From NCBI RefSeq assembly GCF_030063365.1, contig NZ_JASISY010000005.1, positions 242,320-306,319 of the forward strand: a stretch of DNA of 64,000 bases, written 5' to 3'. The position numbers were made by a program, and so were the translations under genes. This document shows, one piece after another, positions 36,108 through 44,266 of the stretch (position 1 is its first letter; each line of letters opens with the position of its first letter). The notes under the pieces are model-generated. The model was not told where the DNA came from. It was given only the letters and a program-made list of their open reading frames with translations, and searched no databases. Source of the stretch: Cryobacterium sp. PH29-G1 (GTDB lineage: Bacteria > Actinomycetota > Actinomycetes > Actinomycetales > Microbacteriaceae).

Positions 36108-37019
36108 CTAGTACCAGCCGACAGCCTGCGAGTGCGACCAGGCGGCGCACGGCGTTCCGTAGGAGGAAGCCTTGATGTAGCCGAGGCCCCAACTGATCTG
36201 CGTGGTGGCGTTGGTGGCCCAGTCGTTTCCGGCCGATGCCATCTTGCTGCCCGGCAAGGCCTGCGGAATGCCGGTGGCTCCACTGCTGGAGTTCATGGCA
36301 GCGTAGTTCCAGCCGGACTCTTTCTGCCACAGCTGGTCGAGGCAGCTGAACTGGCCTTCGCCCCAGCCGTATTGCGAGGCGGCCATCGAACGTGCCGTGG
36401 CGCGAGCGCCTTCGACGCTATTTCCTCCAGCGAGAGACTGCACACGAGCGGCTTCGGCAGCTTGGGCGGCTGCCTCCTGAGCGGCCTGGGCTGCGGCGGC
36501 AGCTGCAGCAGCGGCAGCGGCGGCCTCAGCGGCAACGCGATCGACTTCGGCCGTCGCCGCAGCGACCGACGCGGTCTCGGCCTTGGTCGCGGCCGTGAGC
36601 GACTCCACCCTTTCGATGGGCAGAATTTGGTAGCTGGCGAGCGAGCTGGCGACCGACGCGAGGGTCGTGGCATCCACTTTGGTCTGGCTCGCGGCGATGA
36701 CCACGTTGGCCTCGTTCAGTGCAGCGGATGCGTTGTCGCGGCTGATCGAATCGCCGCGCTCAGCGTAGATATCGAGTTGGTCACTCTGGAGGCCGGTGCT
36801 TTCGGCGAGGGCGGCCGTTGCTGCGATGCTGTCTTGCTTGGCGTCAGCCGACTGGGCAGCGAAACCGCTTCCGGCGACGAGGCCGGCGATGACGAGCAGG
36901 GTACCGGAGGCCATGGCAATTTCATGTCGGCGAGTGCGCGGCTTACGCGGCTTGGGGGATTTTCCAAGTTCTCGGGGGGCGAGGTGGGCACGAGGCGTTT
37001 CAGTGTGTTTGGGGCGCAT
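36108..37019 (-). CDS. Secreted lytic transglycosylase-like protein with alanine-rich stalk
   Basis: 303 residues. A basic N-terminus (RKPRTRRHE) leads into a signal-anchor helix (MASGTLLVIAGLVAGSGF). A long Ala-rich coiled region follows (about 60-205, including a 12-Ala run). The C-terminal ~85 residues are the transglycosylase/aggregation-promoting-factor domain: LDQLWQKESGWNYAA with its catalytic Glu, GIPQALPGSKMA and WGLGYIKASYG-like segments. It likely remodels peptidoglycan at the surface. The start is the ATG at 37019 with AAAGGA just upstream. The in-frame extension to 37136 is probably leader RNA. Confidence 0.85.
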   Translation of the reverse strand: MRPKHTETPRAHLAPRELGKSPKPRKPRTRRHEIAMASGTLLVIAGLVAGSGFAAQSADAKQDSIAATAALAESTGLQSDQLDIYAERGDSISRDNASAALNEANVVIAASQTKVDATTLASVASSLASYQILPIERVESLTAATKAETASVAAATAEVDRVAAEAAAAAAAAAAAAQAAQEAAAQAAEAARVQSLAGGNSVEGARATARSMAASQYGWGEGQFSCLDQLWQKESGWNYAAMNSSSGATGIPQALPGSKMASAGNDWATNATTQISWGLGYIKASSYGTPCAAWSHSQAVGWY

Positions 37020-37982
37020 ATCCTTTATTTGGCGCGAATGAAAGGCGCTAGGTACGCCCGTTCGCTGGTGTTCGGGCCCGGGCACTTCGGGGTGGCGCGG
37101 GACGAGTTCGCCAGCTTGCACGGCCTGATTGAACAAAACCTCACTGTTTTCTCCGAAAGCCCTGACTTTCGGTCACACGGGCGCTTCCATGGCATACTTT
37201 GCGACTTTTACGGGTGCGTTTATGCAGCTGATTTATTAATTATGCTGGTCACGGTCATATTCTCGAACGGAGAGGGCCGGTGCGCGGGGGGCACGGAACC
37301 GGTCCAAAAAATTTGTGTCAATTTTTGTGCTAAGCCTGCGCGCCCTGCCCTAGCACTGCGCCCGAGCACTGCGCCCGACCATAGGTCGCCCCGATACGAC
37401 CCCAATATATTCACCCAGTTCACGGGGCGCCGAGCGACGGGGGTGCGTGCTTAGCTCACCCAGTCGCACAATTGGGGAGCACTAAATTCAACGTTTCACG
37501 CACGAGAGCGATACCAACACCGCCGTCAACGCTGACCCGGCGCGCAGTACTGCCGTCGATCCACTCTGCCGTCGTAGCGGGCCGACGCTATGACCGTGCT
37601 CGGCTGTATCTCTCCGTCAACGGATGCCTGTTCCCCGATTCCGAACCCGACCCCGCGTGGGGCGATGTGGCGCAGGCATCCATTTTGATCAACCGCGGAC
37701 CGACGCGCCCCGGCGTCGCTGGCAGCGCGCGTACCGGCGAGTCGTCGGGACTCTGGAAGTGCCAGCGCAACGAAGAAGATCAAGGCATGCCGGCCCCCTA
37801 TACTCACTCCGGCCTACTCCGCAGTCGGCATCACGGTTGACGATCTTGCCCTGATGCGCTCCTGGCTCGAGCACCTGGCCTGACCGGTTCCGTGCCGTGC
37901 CGAGCCGTGCCGAGCCGAGTTGGGCCGGGCAGCGGATGCCGCTACTGTTTCTCAGCAGGGCGCGCCACGGTACGATCCCCAG
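37020..37982. other. Long intergenic region; 5' leader of the cell-wall hydrolase and unexplained sequence
   Basis: 963 nt without a convincing gene. On the minus strand the part nearest the hydrolase contains a perfect 7-bp hairpin (CCGAAAG/CTTTCGG, 37153-37172) and a conspicuously AT-rich patch at 37218-37262, plausibly the promoter. The leader would then be about 150-190 nt. It was compared by eye with the c-di-AMP (ydaO) riboswitch core and does not match. A 13-bp perfect tandem repeat (AGCACTGCGCCCG) lies at 37352-37377. The frame ending at 37882 (TVDDLALMRSWLEHLA) could be a gene remnant, but no start is visible. Confidence 0.5.
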
Positions 37983-38279
37983 ATGGTGACATTTCGTTTT
38001 GAGGCCGAGCTGTGGGAATGGTCATCGAGCACCTCCTGGGTATTCGTGAGCCTGCCGACCGACGTGACCGACGAGATTCGGGAACGGTCCACCCTGCCGC
38101 GCCGCGGATTCGGCTCAATCCCCGTGTCGGTGTCGATCGGGGGCACGCAGTGGACCACGTCTGTTTTTCCCGACAGCCAGCGCGACACCTATGTGCTCCC
38201 TCTGAAAAAAGCAGTGCGCACCAAGGAGCAGCTCGATGTGGGCGACACGGCCGCGGTCGTTGTGGACATTGATTTGTGA
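37983..38279 (+). CDS. DUF1905 domain protein
   Basis: A 98-residue beta-rich protein. FEAELWEWSSSTSWVFVSLP and RRGFGSIPVSVSIGGTQW follow the DUF1905 pattern, and KKAVRTKEQLDVGDTAAV is the typical end. The function is unknown. The ATG has TACGAT 6 nt upstream and no ribosome site, suggesting a leaderless transcript. A 14-bp imperfect tandem repeat (GTGAGCATTGAGCT) covers the stop codon region. Confidence 0.85.
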   Translation: MVTFRFEAELWEWSSSTSWVFVSLPTDVTDEIRERSTLPRRGFGSIPVSVSIGGTQWTTSVFPDSQRDTYVLPLKKAVRTKEQLDVGDTAAVVVDIDL

Positions 38280-38412
38280 GCATTGAGCTGTGAGCATCGA
38301 GCCGTGAACGAACCCAGCTGACCGGAGGGGTTGGACCCCGAAGGTGGCGCGGCGGACACCGCGCCGTACCGATAGGTTCATATAGTCGTGGCTATGCGGC
38401 CGAAGGAGCCTC

Positions 38413-39612
38413 ATGTCCGCACGTCCTCGTTTGCACGTTCCGCAGTTCTCCCCGCTCGCCTGGATTGTGGGCGGCATCTCCCTGCTTCTGCTGCTGATCG
38501 CCACTGCCACCGGAGGGCCCTCTAGCCTGCTCGTGATGGCGGGCTTTATTGCAGCGCTCACGGCCGGTTACGCCCTCGTCACCGGCCGGCGGTCCTGGGC
38601 GGGCATCCGCAGCAGAAAGATCGCCGGAGTCGCACTGGCCGGGGCCGTCGTTGCGATGATCGTGGGCACGTCTCTGGCACCGGCATCCGTTGATACCGAT
38701 CTGGCGAGCACGAGTTCTCGACCCACCGCAACGGCTGTCCCGTCCGCTTCGGCGACGCCGACCCCGACTCCCCTGGCCTTCACCGATGAGGCGCCGGCGG
38801 ATCCGACCAGCAGCCAGCCGGCCCCGGAAGCGGCGAGCATCGTTCTCGCCGACAGTGCGGCGACCGACACCACGGCCATCGCTTTGCTGGCAACCCTGCC
38901 GGTCAAGGGCCGCGCCCCCAAAACCGGATACGACCGCACGGCCAACTTCGGCACGGCGTGGCTCGATGTTGACCACAACGGATGCGACACCCGCAACGAC
39001 GTGTTGGCTCGCGACCTGACCGGTATTGTGAAATCGGGCAGCTGCCGGGTGATGACCGGCACGCTGGTGGGCCAGTACACCGGAAAGACGATCAGTTTTG
39101 TGCGCGGAACTTCGACATCGTCGCTCGTGCAAATCGATCACGTGGTTGCCCTGTCGAATGCCTGGCAGACCGGAGCACAGCAGCTCAGCAACGCCCAGCG
39201 TGTTTCGCTGGCGAACGACCCGCTGAACCTGTTGGCCGTAGACGGACGCACCAATTCCAGCAAGGGCGATGGCGACACGGCCACCTGGCTGCCGCCACTG
39301 AAATCGTTCCGCTGCGCTTACGTGGCACGACAGATTTCGGTGAAGGCCACCTACGGATTATGGGTGACGCCGGCCGAGCACGACGCGATGACGCGGATTC
39401 TGACGGCGTGCCCCGACGAGCGCGCGAGCACATCTGCGTTCGCCCCGGCACCGGTTGTTGTCGAACCCGCCCCGGTCGCACCGCCGACCAGCGCCTACTA
39501 CAAGAACTGTGACGCAGCTCGGGCGGCGGGCGCGGCTCCCGTACATGTGGGCGATGCCGGCTATGGCAAGCACCTCGACCGGGACGGCGACGGGGTCGGC
39601 TGCGAAAGCTAA
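38413..39612 (+). CDS. Membrane-anchored HNH nuclease with Excalibur calcium-binding domain
   Basis: 399 residues. Three hydrophobic segments near the N-terminus (about 14-34, 38-55 and 70-92) are followed by a Thr/Pro-rich linker (about 95-145). The nuclease domain is of the DUF1524/GmrSD-C type: VQIDHVVALSNAWQTGA carries the catalytic His, with NDPLNLLAVDG and NSSKGD after it. The C-terminal ~40 residues are an Excalibur motif ending DRDGDGVGCES, a calcium loop. Such proteins are surface or secreted nucleases, perhaps for nutrient DNA or competition. Confidence 0.87.
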   Translation: MSARPRLHVPQFSPLAWIVGGISLLLLLIATATGGPSSLLVMAGFIAALTAGYALVTGRRSWAGIRSRKIAGVALAGAVVAMIVGTSLAPASVDTDLASTSSRPTATAVPSASATPTPTPLAFTDEAPADPTSSQPAPEAASIVLADSAATDTTAIALLATLPVKGRAPKTGYDRTANFGTAWLDVDHNGCDTRNDVLARDLTGIVKSGSCRVMTGTLVGQYTGKTISFVRGTSTSSLVQIDHVVALSNAWQTGAQQLSNAQRVSLANDPLNLLAVDGRTNSSKGDGDTATWLPPLKSFRCAYVARQISVKATYGLWVTPAEHDAMTRILTACPDERASTSAFAPAPVVVEPAPVAPPTSAYYKNCDAARAAGAAPVHVGDAGYGKHLDRDGDGVGCES

Positions 39613-39647
39613 CCGGAGCGCGTTGAACCGCCACGCCGGGCCGGTGT

Positions 39648-41354
39648 TTAGAGACCGCGGCGACCGGTCAACAACGCGTGCAGCAGCGGGGCGACTGACG
39701 CGACCATCAGTACGGTGCCGAGCACCGCGTCATCCGCTTTCAACAGAACACCGGCGATGAGGAGTGCACCGAACATAAGCGCCGACACCGCTTGCCGAAC
39801 GCTGCGCTCGAGGCGGGCCACCCGCTTTTCCAAGCCCGGGTTTGCGACCGCCACGGAGCCGTCCTCAATGCGGGTGATGAGCGCATCGAGCCGCTTCGGC
39901 AGGCGAAGGGCAATGCCGGCGGTCTCCATGGCTTGTTTGGCGAAATCCTGCACGAGGTTGCCGCCCTCGTCCCGCAACAGCTGGGCCGCATACGGCTCGA
40001 CCGAGTCCCAGAGATTGAACGCCGGGTTGAGCGCGCTGCATACCCCGGAGGTGAGGGACATCGCCCGAATGATGAGCAGAAAGTTCTCGGGCAATTGGAA
40101 CGGCAGCGAGCGCACCACATCGCCGAACTGCACGGCGAAATCGCGGAACTCGCGGGGGTCAACCTCGCGCAGCTCGGCGAATCCCATACCGCCGAACCGA
40201 GCGAACAGCTGCGTCATTGCCTGCTCAAGCTCCGTCGTCTCCGCCGAGGGAAGAAGCACGCCCACGTCCCGCATCGCATTGACCAGACCGCGCCCGTCAC
40301 GCCCGGCGGCGGCGATCAGCAGTTTGCGCAGGCCGCTTCTCGTGCTGGTGGGCACCTCGCCCATCATGCCGAAGTCGATAAATGTCAGGTTCCAGGCGCG
40401 GGGCCCCTCGGCAAGCGGGGTGACGAAGATATTGCCGGGATGCGGGTCGGCGTGGAAGAACCCCTTCGTGAACAACTGGTCGAACATGACCGCCGCGAAG
40501 ACGGGGGCGACCTCTGCCGGGTCGATACCCGCCGCGACGAGGGCCGCGACATCGGTGATCTTGATGGCGGTCACGTCTTCCAGGGTGAGAACGCGGCGGG
40601 TAGTGCGTTCCCAGACCACACCGGGCACACTCACCCGGTCATCATCAGCAAAGGCCTCCGCGAAGCGCGTGGCGCTGGCCGCCTCGTGCAGATAGTCGAT
40701 CTCTTCGAGGCTGGTCTGCGCGAATTCCTCCACCAGAGCGGGCATGTCCACCCGCCTGGAGACGAGTTTCACATGGCTGAGCCACCCACCGACCTTGCGC
40801 AGGGCGGCCAGGTCGACGTCGATGATCTCATCGATGCCCGGCCGCTGAATCTTGATGACGACCTGCTCGAGCCCGGTATCGGCAGCATCGAGCGGGGACA
40901 GCCGCGCTCGGTGGGCCTGCCCGAGGGATGCCGCTGCGACCGGCGTCTCATCGACCATTGCAAATGCTCGCTCCAGCGACATCCCCAGCTCCGCCTCAGC
41001 GGCCGCACGAATCGACGCGAACGGCACCGGGGCCACCTCGTCTTGCAGCCCCTCAAGCTCCTTGGTGATCTCGGGTGGCAGTACGTCCAGGCGTGACGAC
41101 ATGAACTGCCCGACCTTGATCATCAGGCCACCGAGGTCTGCGGCCAGAACGTGAAAACTCTTCGCGAAGCGTCGCATCCGCTTGGATCTGGTGCGCTCGG
41201 CGATTCTCACCAGCCCGATGCGCGGAAGAAACAGTTCGAACCACCACGTGATGGCGAGATTGAAGCCGGCGAAACGCAGGATGCGACGGTAGCGGGCGCG
41301 GGTGTTGCCCGCGCCCGCCGGGGAATCGGTTCGACCGCGACGAGCCGATGGCAC
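39648..41354 (-). CDS. ABC1/UbiB (AarF) family atypical kinase
   Basis: A 568-residue protein. LMIKVGQFMSSRLDVLP has the KxGQ motif, AAASLGQAHRA the Ala-rich nucleotide loop, HADPHPGN the catalytic loop and IDFGMMG the metal motif. Two helices at the C-terminus (about 520-565) anchor it in the membrane. UbiB relatives extract or regulate isoprenoid quinone lipids; in actinobacteria this would be menaquinone. It begins 3 nt after the PadR regulator ends, so the two are co-transcribed. Confidence 0.9.
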   Translation of the reverse strand: MPSARRGRTDSPAGAGNTRARYRRILRFAGFNLAITWWFELFLPRIGLVRIAERTRSKRMRRFAKSFHVLAADLGGLMIKVGQFMSSRLDVLPPEITKELEGLQDEVAPVPFASIRAAAEAELGMSLERAFAMVDETPVAAASLGQAHRARLSPLDAADTGLEQVVIKIQRPGIDEIIDVDLAALRKVGGWLSHVKLVSRRVDMPALVEEFAQTSLEEIDYLHEAASATRFAEAFADDDRVSVPGVVWERTTRRVLTLEDVTAIKITDVAALVAAGIDPAEVAPVFAAVMFDQLFTKGFFHADPHPGNIFVTPLAEGPRAWNLTFIDFGMMGEVPTSTRSGLRKLLIAAAGRDGRGLVNAMRDVGVLLPSAETTELEQAMTQLFARFGGMGFAELREVDPREFRDFAVQFGDVVRSLPFQLPENFLLIIRAMSLTSGVCSALNPAFNLWDSVEPYAAQLLRDEGGNLVQDFAKQAMETAGIALRLPKRLDALITRIEDGSVAVANPGLEKRVARLERSVRQAVSALMFGALLIAGVLLKADDAVLGTVLMVASVAPLLHALLTGRRGL

Positions 41355-41357
41355 CCG

Positions 41358-41906
41358 TCAGTCCTGGGCGAGGATCGAGTACAGCCGACGACGCGCGTCG
41401 TTGAGCACCGTGACGGCCTCGGTGATTTGCTCCGGCGTGCCGGTGCGCCCCACCTGGGCCGCCGCCTGAGCGAGTTCGATACCCGCCTTGGGCAAAGCAC
41501 CATGGCCGTGGCCGGCAGTGGATCCCGTTGAGTCCCACGGCGCACTGGTGTCGGCGTCGGCGACAGCCGCGCGACCCTCATCGGTCAGTGAGTAGATTTT
41601 GCGGCCGTTGGACTCCTCGGCGCTGATCAGCCCCTCGTCGGCGAGCAACTGCAGGGTGGGGTATACCGAGCCGGCACTGGGCTTCCAGCTACCGCCGCTG
41701 CGCTCTTCGATTTCGTGAATGATCTGGTAGCCGTGCATCGGCTGCTCGGCGAGCAGCGCCAGAACCGCCGTGCGCACCTCGCCACGACCGGCACGGGTGC
41801 CCGCTCCGGCTTGCTTCTCGAACCGCGATCGAAACTGGTCCATCGCCTGCCAAATGCCGTCGATGCTGCCGGCGTTGAACCCGCCTGTGGGAAATGAACT
41901 GCCCAT
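41358..41906 (-). CDS. PadR-family transcriptional regulator
   Basis: 182 residues. The winged-helix domain spans about 42-120, with LLAEQPMHGYQIIHEIEERS and KPSAGSVYPTLQLLADEGL as the PadR hallmark. A C-terminal helix for dimerisation covers about 140-182. GGAGGAGG precedes the ATG. It heads an operon with the UbiB-like kinase. Repeats of CGATA just upstream are a likely autoregulatory operator. Confidence 0.92.
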   Translation of the reverse strand: MGSSFPTGGFNAGSIDGIWQAMDQFRSRFEKQAGAGTRAGRGEVRTAVLALLAEQPMHGYQIIHEIEERSGGSWKPSAGSVYPTLQLLADEGLISAEESNGRKIYSLTDEGRAAVADADTSAPWDSTGSTAGHGHGALPKAGIELAQAAAQVGRTGTPEQITEAVTVLNDARRRLYSILAQD

Positions 41907-41931
41907 GATTGCCTCCTCCGTCTGAAGTACT

Positions 41932-41971
41932 AACGATACTCAACGATACTCGGCGATATGGTCGAGCGATA
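41932..41971. promoter_or_regulatory. Candidate PadR operator with 10-bp phased repeats
   Basis: AACGATACTC occurs twice in tandem (41932-41941 and 41942-41951), followed by GGCGATATGG and then GCGATAGT, so CGATA recurs at 41935, 41945, 41955 and 41967. The ~10-bp phasing puts all sites on one DNA face, 26-65 nt before the padR start. This is typical of PadR autoregulation. Confidence 0.55.
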
Positions 41972-42053
41972 GTGTGCGTTGGCTGGGAGAACTCCTGGGT
42001 GGGTAGATTCACGCCGTGAGCTAAGCGCCCGCGGTACGGGAGCGCAGTCACAA

Positions 42054-42755
42054 TCAGAGGGTCCCAGTGAGCACAGCACGGTGCCGCTCGTACCGCGCCT
42101 TGCCCACAATTCGCCAGAGTATCCGCGCCGGCGCGGGCAGGTTCTTGTGCAGCCATTCCCGGCCACCATCCGGTTGCGCGGCGAGAATAGCCCCCAGCTG
42201 AATGAACATTTTGCCCTTCGGCGTGGCCTTGCGACCATGGTCGGCCAGGGCGTCGACATCCGCGGGCGTGAGCGAGGACTCCATCACGGGCACGATGTTT
42301 GCCTCCTCGTCGGGCAGGTGCACGGCGAGCGCCGCGTTGATGCCGGAGAGTGCAGCGGCAACGGATGCGGCATCGACTGTCCGGCCGTTGGTCCGCCATC
42401 TCGGCAGGGTCGCGTCGAGTTCTTGCAGGTGCACGAGCATCTCGGCGTGCTGCTGCTTCATCCGCGTGACGTGGGCCGCGCAGGAGGGGGCACGACTTTC
42501 GAGCCGACCCCACAGCATCCTGTCTTCGCCTTCGTGGTGACCGTGCAGCCCGGTCGAGAGCATAGCCAGGTGGTCGCCGACGATCTCGGCATGGGCCGCA
42601 TCATTGTTGCTGACGCCGGCGACAAGCGCGGGGGCCTCGCCGAACCCGGCTCGGAAAAACCGATGAATCTCGGCCATTCCACTCGCATCGCAGGTTTTCG
42701 CAACACCTCCGCCAGCGGGGGTGTCGCCACTCGCGGGCAGCGCGGTTGCAGGCAT
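42054..42755 (-). CDS. Hemerythrin-domain protein
   Basis: 233 residues with an HHE four-helix bundle at about 45-165. The iron ligands are visible in DHLAMLSTGLHGHHEGEDRM, KQQHAEMLVHL and HLPDEEANIVPVM. These domains bind a di-iron centre to sense oxygen or nitric oxide. The C-terminal ~65 residues are basic and helical. A truncated TetR-type regulator lies just upstream and may once have controlled it. Confidence 0.85.
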   Translation of the reverse strand: MPATALPASGDTPAGGGVAKTCDASGMAEIHRFFRAGFGEAPALVAGVSNNDAAHAEIVGDHLAMLSTGLHGHHEGEDRMLWGRLESRAPSCAAHVTRMKQQHAEMLVHLQELDATLPRWRTNGRTVDAASVAAALSGINAALAVHLPDEEANIVPVMESSLTPADVDALADHGRKATPKGKMFIQLGAILAAQPDGGREWLHKNLPAPARILWRIVGKARYERHRAVLTGTL

Positions 42756-43075
42756 GAGGGCTCCGATCTCGAGGTACGAATCGTCACGCGGCGAATCGGC
42801 ACGCCCGAATCGTCACGTACAAGTGACCACTGGGCAGGCACTGGAACTGTATTCCGGTTGGCGGCTTCCTGACAAGGGCCCGCTTGGCGGCCTGCCCCCC
42901 ACTGGATGAACCCTGACGCCGGAACAGAATTGTCAATTCGTCGAGCACGGCTTGCTCGTCGCAGTGCCGAGGCCGGCCGACGGTTGTGGTGTTGGAGGAA
43001 GCCGCCATGTAGCCAGCGTGGATCGTTTCAGCGACTTTGGAACCCACAGGTAGCAAAGTAGGAGACATCTGAAAC
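42756..43075. other. Intergenic region between hemerythrin gene and Wadjet operon
   Basis: 320 nt between two minus-strand genes. It holds the TetR-like remnant described separately at 42904-43008 and the hemerythrin upstream region. Nothing else is recognisable. Confidence 0.6.
42904..43008 (-). pseudogene. TetR-family regulator remnant (N-terminus only)
   Basis: The frame beginning at the ATG at 43008 reads VGRPRHCDEQAVLDELT then ILFRRQG, the typical first helix of TetR regulators. After RRQG the usual TS-x-x-x-I recognition helix is missing and the reading frame continues as unrelated basic sequence. Only about 35 of the ~190 residues expected remain. It lies between the end of the Wadjet operon and the hemerythrin gene, which suggests a rearrangement breakpoint. 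Confidence 0.6.
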
Positions 43076-44266
43076 TCAGTTCGGAATGCGGTCGGGTACG
43101 GGGTGAGCGGCAATGAGCTGCGGGAGCGCGTACTCCCACGCAATCCGCTCCTGCTCGAGCCGGACGTTTCCTTCCGAACGGATGCGCTCCAGCACCCGTT
43201 GCTCCCCCGCTGTCAGCGTCGGATACACTCCCGCAGCTGGTTTGGGCTCGGGCACCCACAGGTCGCGGTGCGCCAACAGCGTCTCCTCATCCATCAGAAC
43301 GCTCGTCACGTTGGTGCAATTCACGCGCAGCGCGTGCAGGATGGCAAAGCCGTCCGAATCGAGATCACCCCAATAGATGACGCGGCCACCGTGAACCCAC
43401 GGGATTCCCCGCAGCCTTGGCGCCGCATACCCCCCGCCGTGCACCACGACGGCACCGGTCAGGTCGGGCATCGCGAACATCGTTTCCAGGTTCTCGAAAA
43501 CGAACACGAGGCTCGGCGCAATGTCGAGAGCGGCGAGCTCCTCCACCGGTGCAATAACGTCGCAGAGCCCTCCGGGCCGCAATGCCGGGTCGAGAAACCG
43601 CACGCGCACCAGATTGGGTGCCTCACGCAGCCCAAGCGAGAGGCGCCCGCTCACAGCGGCGTGTAATCCCTCGACGACTGCCCGGTGGCCTTCGAGCCAT
43701 TTAGTGTCGATCCCACGAATAGGCAACTGCCGAATCCGCCAGCCGGATGCCGGATGATCAACCAGCCACGCCACAACCGACAGCAGCGTCACGAAGTCGG
43801 TCTCCGCCAGTTGCTGCAGCGCGCGACCGTGGGTACGAATGGCCGCAGCGAGGGCATCGGCCGACGCCGCGCGAGCGGCGAACGCACCCCGAACCAGCGC
43901 GGAACGGTCACGGAGCACGCGCCAGTCTCGCCCGGGCGTGCTGCCGGCGAACGCCGCGATAGCATCCGCTCCCCGGAGCAGGCACCGCTCCGGCACGGTT
44001 TGGGCGCCGACGCGCGACCACTGGCGTGCGCCCCAGGTCACCTCCAGCGGGGCCCCGCCGGCATCCGCGCTCTGCCAGGCGTGCACCCAGGCGATGGCCG
44101 CCCCCTGGTCGTCGAGAGCTACCCGCTCAGTGGGCGGGTGCAGAACGATCTCGAGTCGAGCATCCTCACCGCCGAAGGCCGCCCAGTCGCGCTGGTCGGC
44201 TAGGAGTTTCTTCAGCGCTCGTGCCCGTGCATCAGCAACGGTCACCATGCCGCGCGCGGAGGCCAT
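43076..44266 (-). CDS. jetD: Wadjet protein JetD (DUF3322/DUF2220)
   Basis: A 396-residue nuclease subunit of the Wadjet plasmid-defence system. The N-terminal DUF3322 region (1-180) is followed by a Toprim-like DUF2220 domain. VFVFENLETM (Glu258) and YWGDLDSDGFA (acidic DLDSDG at 301-306) are the metal-binding motifs, and RGIDTKWLEGHR (184-195) is conserved in the family. JetD cuts circular DNA after the JetABC motor extrudes it. Its ATG shares one base with the jetC stop (TGATG), so translation is coupled. Confidence 0.93.
   Translation of the reverse strand: MASARGMVTVADARARALKKLLADQRDWAAFGGEDARLEIVLHPPTERVALDDQGAAIAWVHAWQSADAGGAPLEVTWGARQWSRVGAQTVPERCLLRGADAIAAFAGSTPGRDWRVLRDRSALVRGAFAARAASADALAAAIRTHGRALQQLAETDFVTLLSVVAWLVDHPASGWRIRQLPIRGIDTKWLEGHRAVVEGLHAAVSGRLSLGLREAPNLVRVRFLDPALRPGGLCDVIAPVEELAALDIAPSLVFVFENLETMFAMPDLTGAVVVHGGGYAAPRLRGIPWVHGGRVIYWGDLDSDGFAILHALRVNCTNVTSVLMDEETLLAHRDLWVPEPKPAAGVYPTLTAGEQRVLERIRSEGNVRLEQERIAWEYALPQLIAAHPVPDRIPN

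Noticed and set aside
37020..37200. c-di-AMP (ydaO) riboswitch before the cell-wall hydrolase
   Set aside because: The expected conserved blocks (GGGTGAATC-like and GGGGGA-like cores) are absent from the leader; only a simple hairpin is seen.
36132..37454. 440-codon plus-strand frame opposite the cell-wall hydrolase
   Set aside because: A Gly/Ser-rich antisense shadow of the Ala-rich stalk; it lacks any motif.
37472..37840. 122-codon plus-strand frame in the long intergenic region
   Set aside because: No ribosome site, no family resemblance and irregular composition; other frames in the same stretch are equally open.
41938..42053. Additional gene between padR and hemerythrin
   Set aside because: Only short frames overlapping the hemerythrin gene on the wrong strand; the region is better explained as the padR control region.
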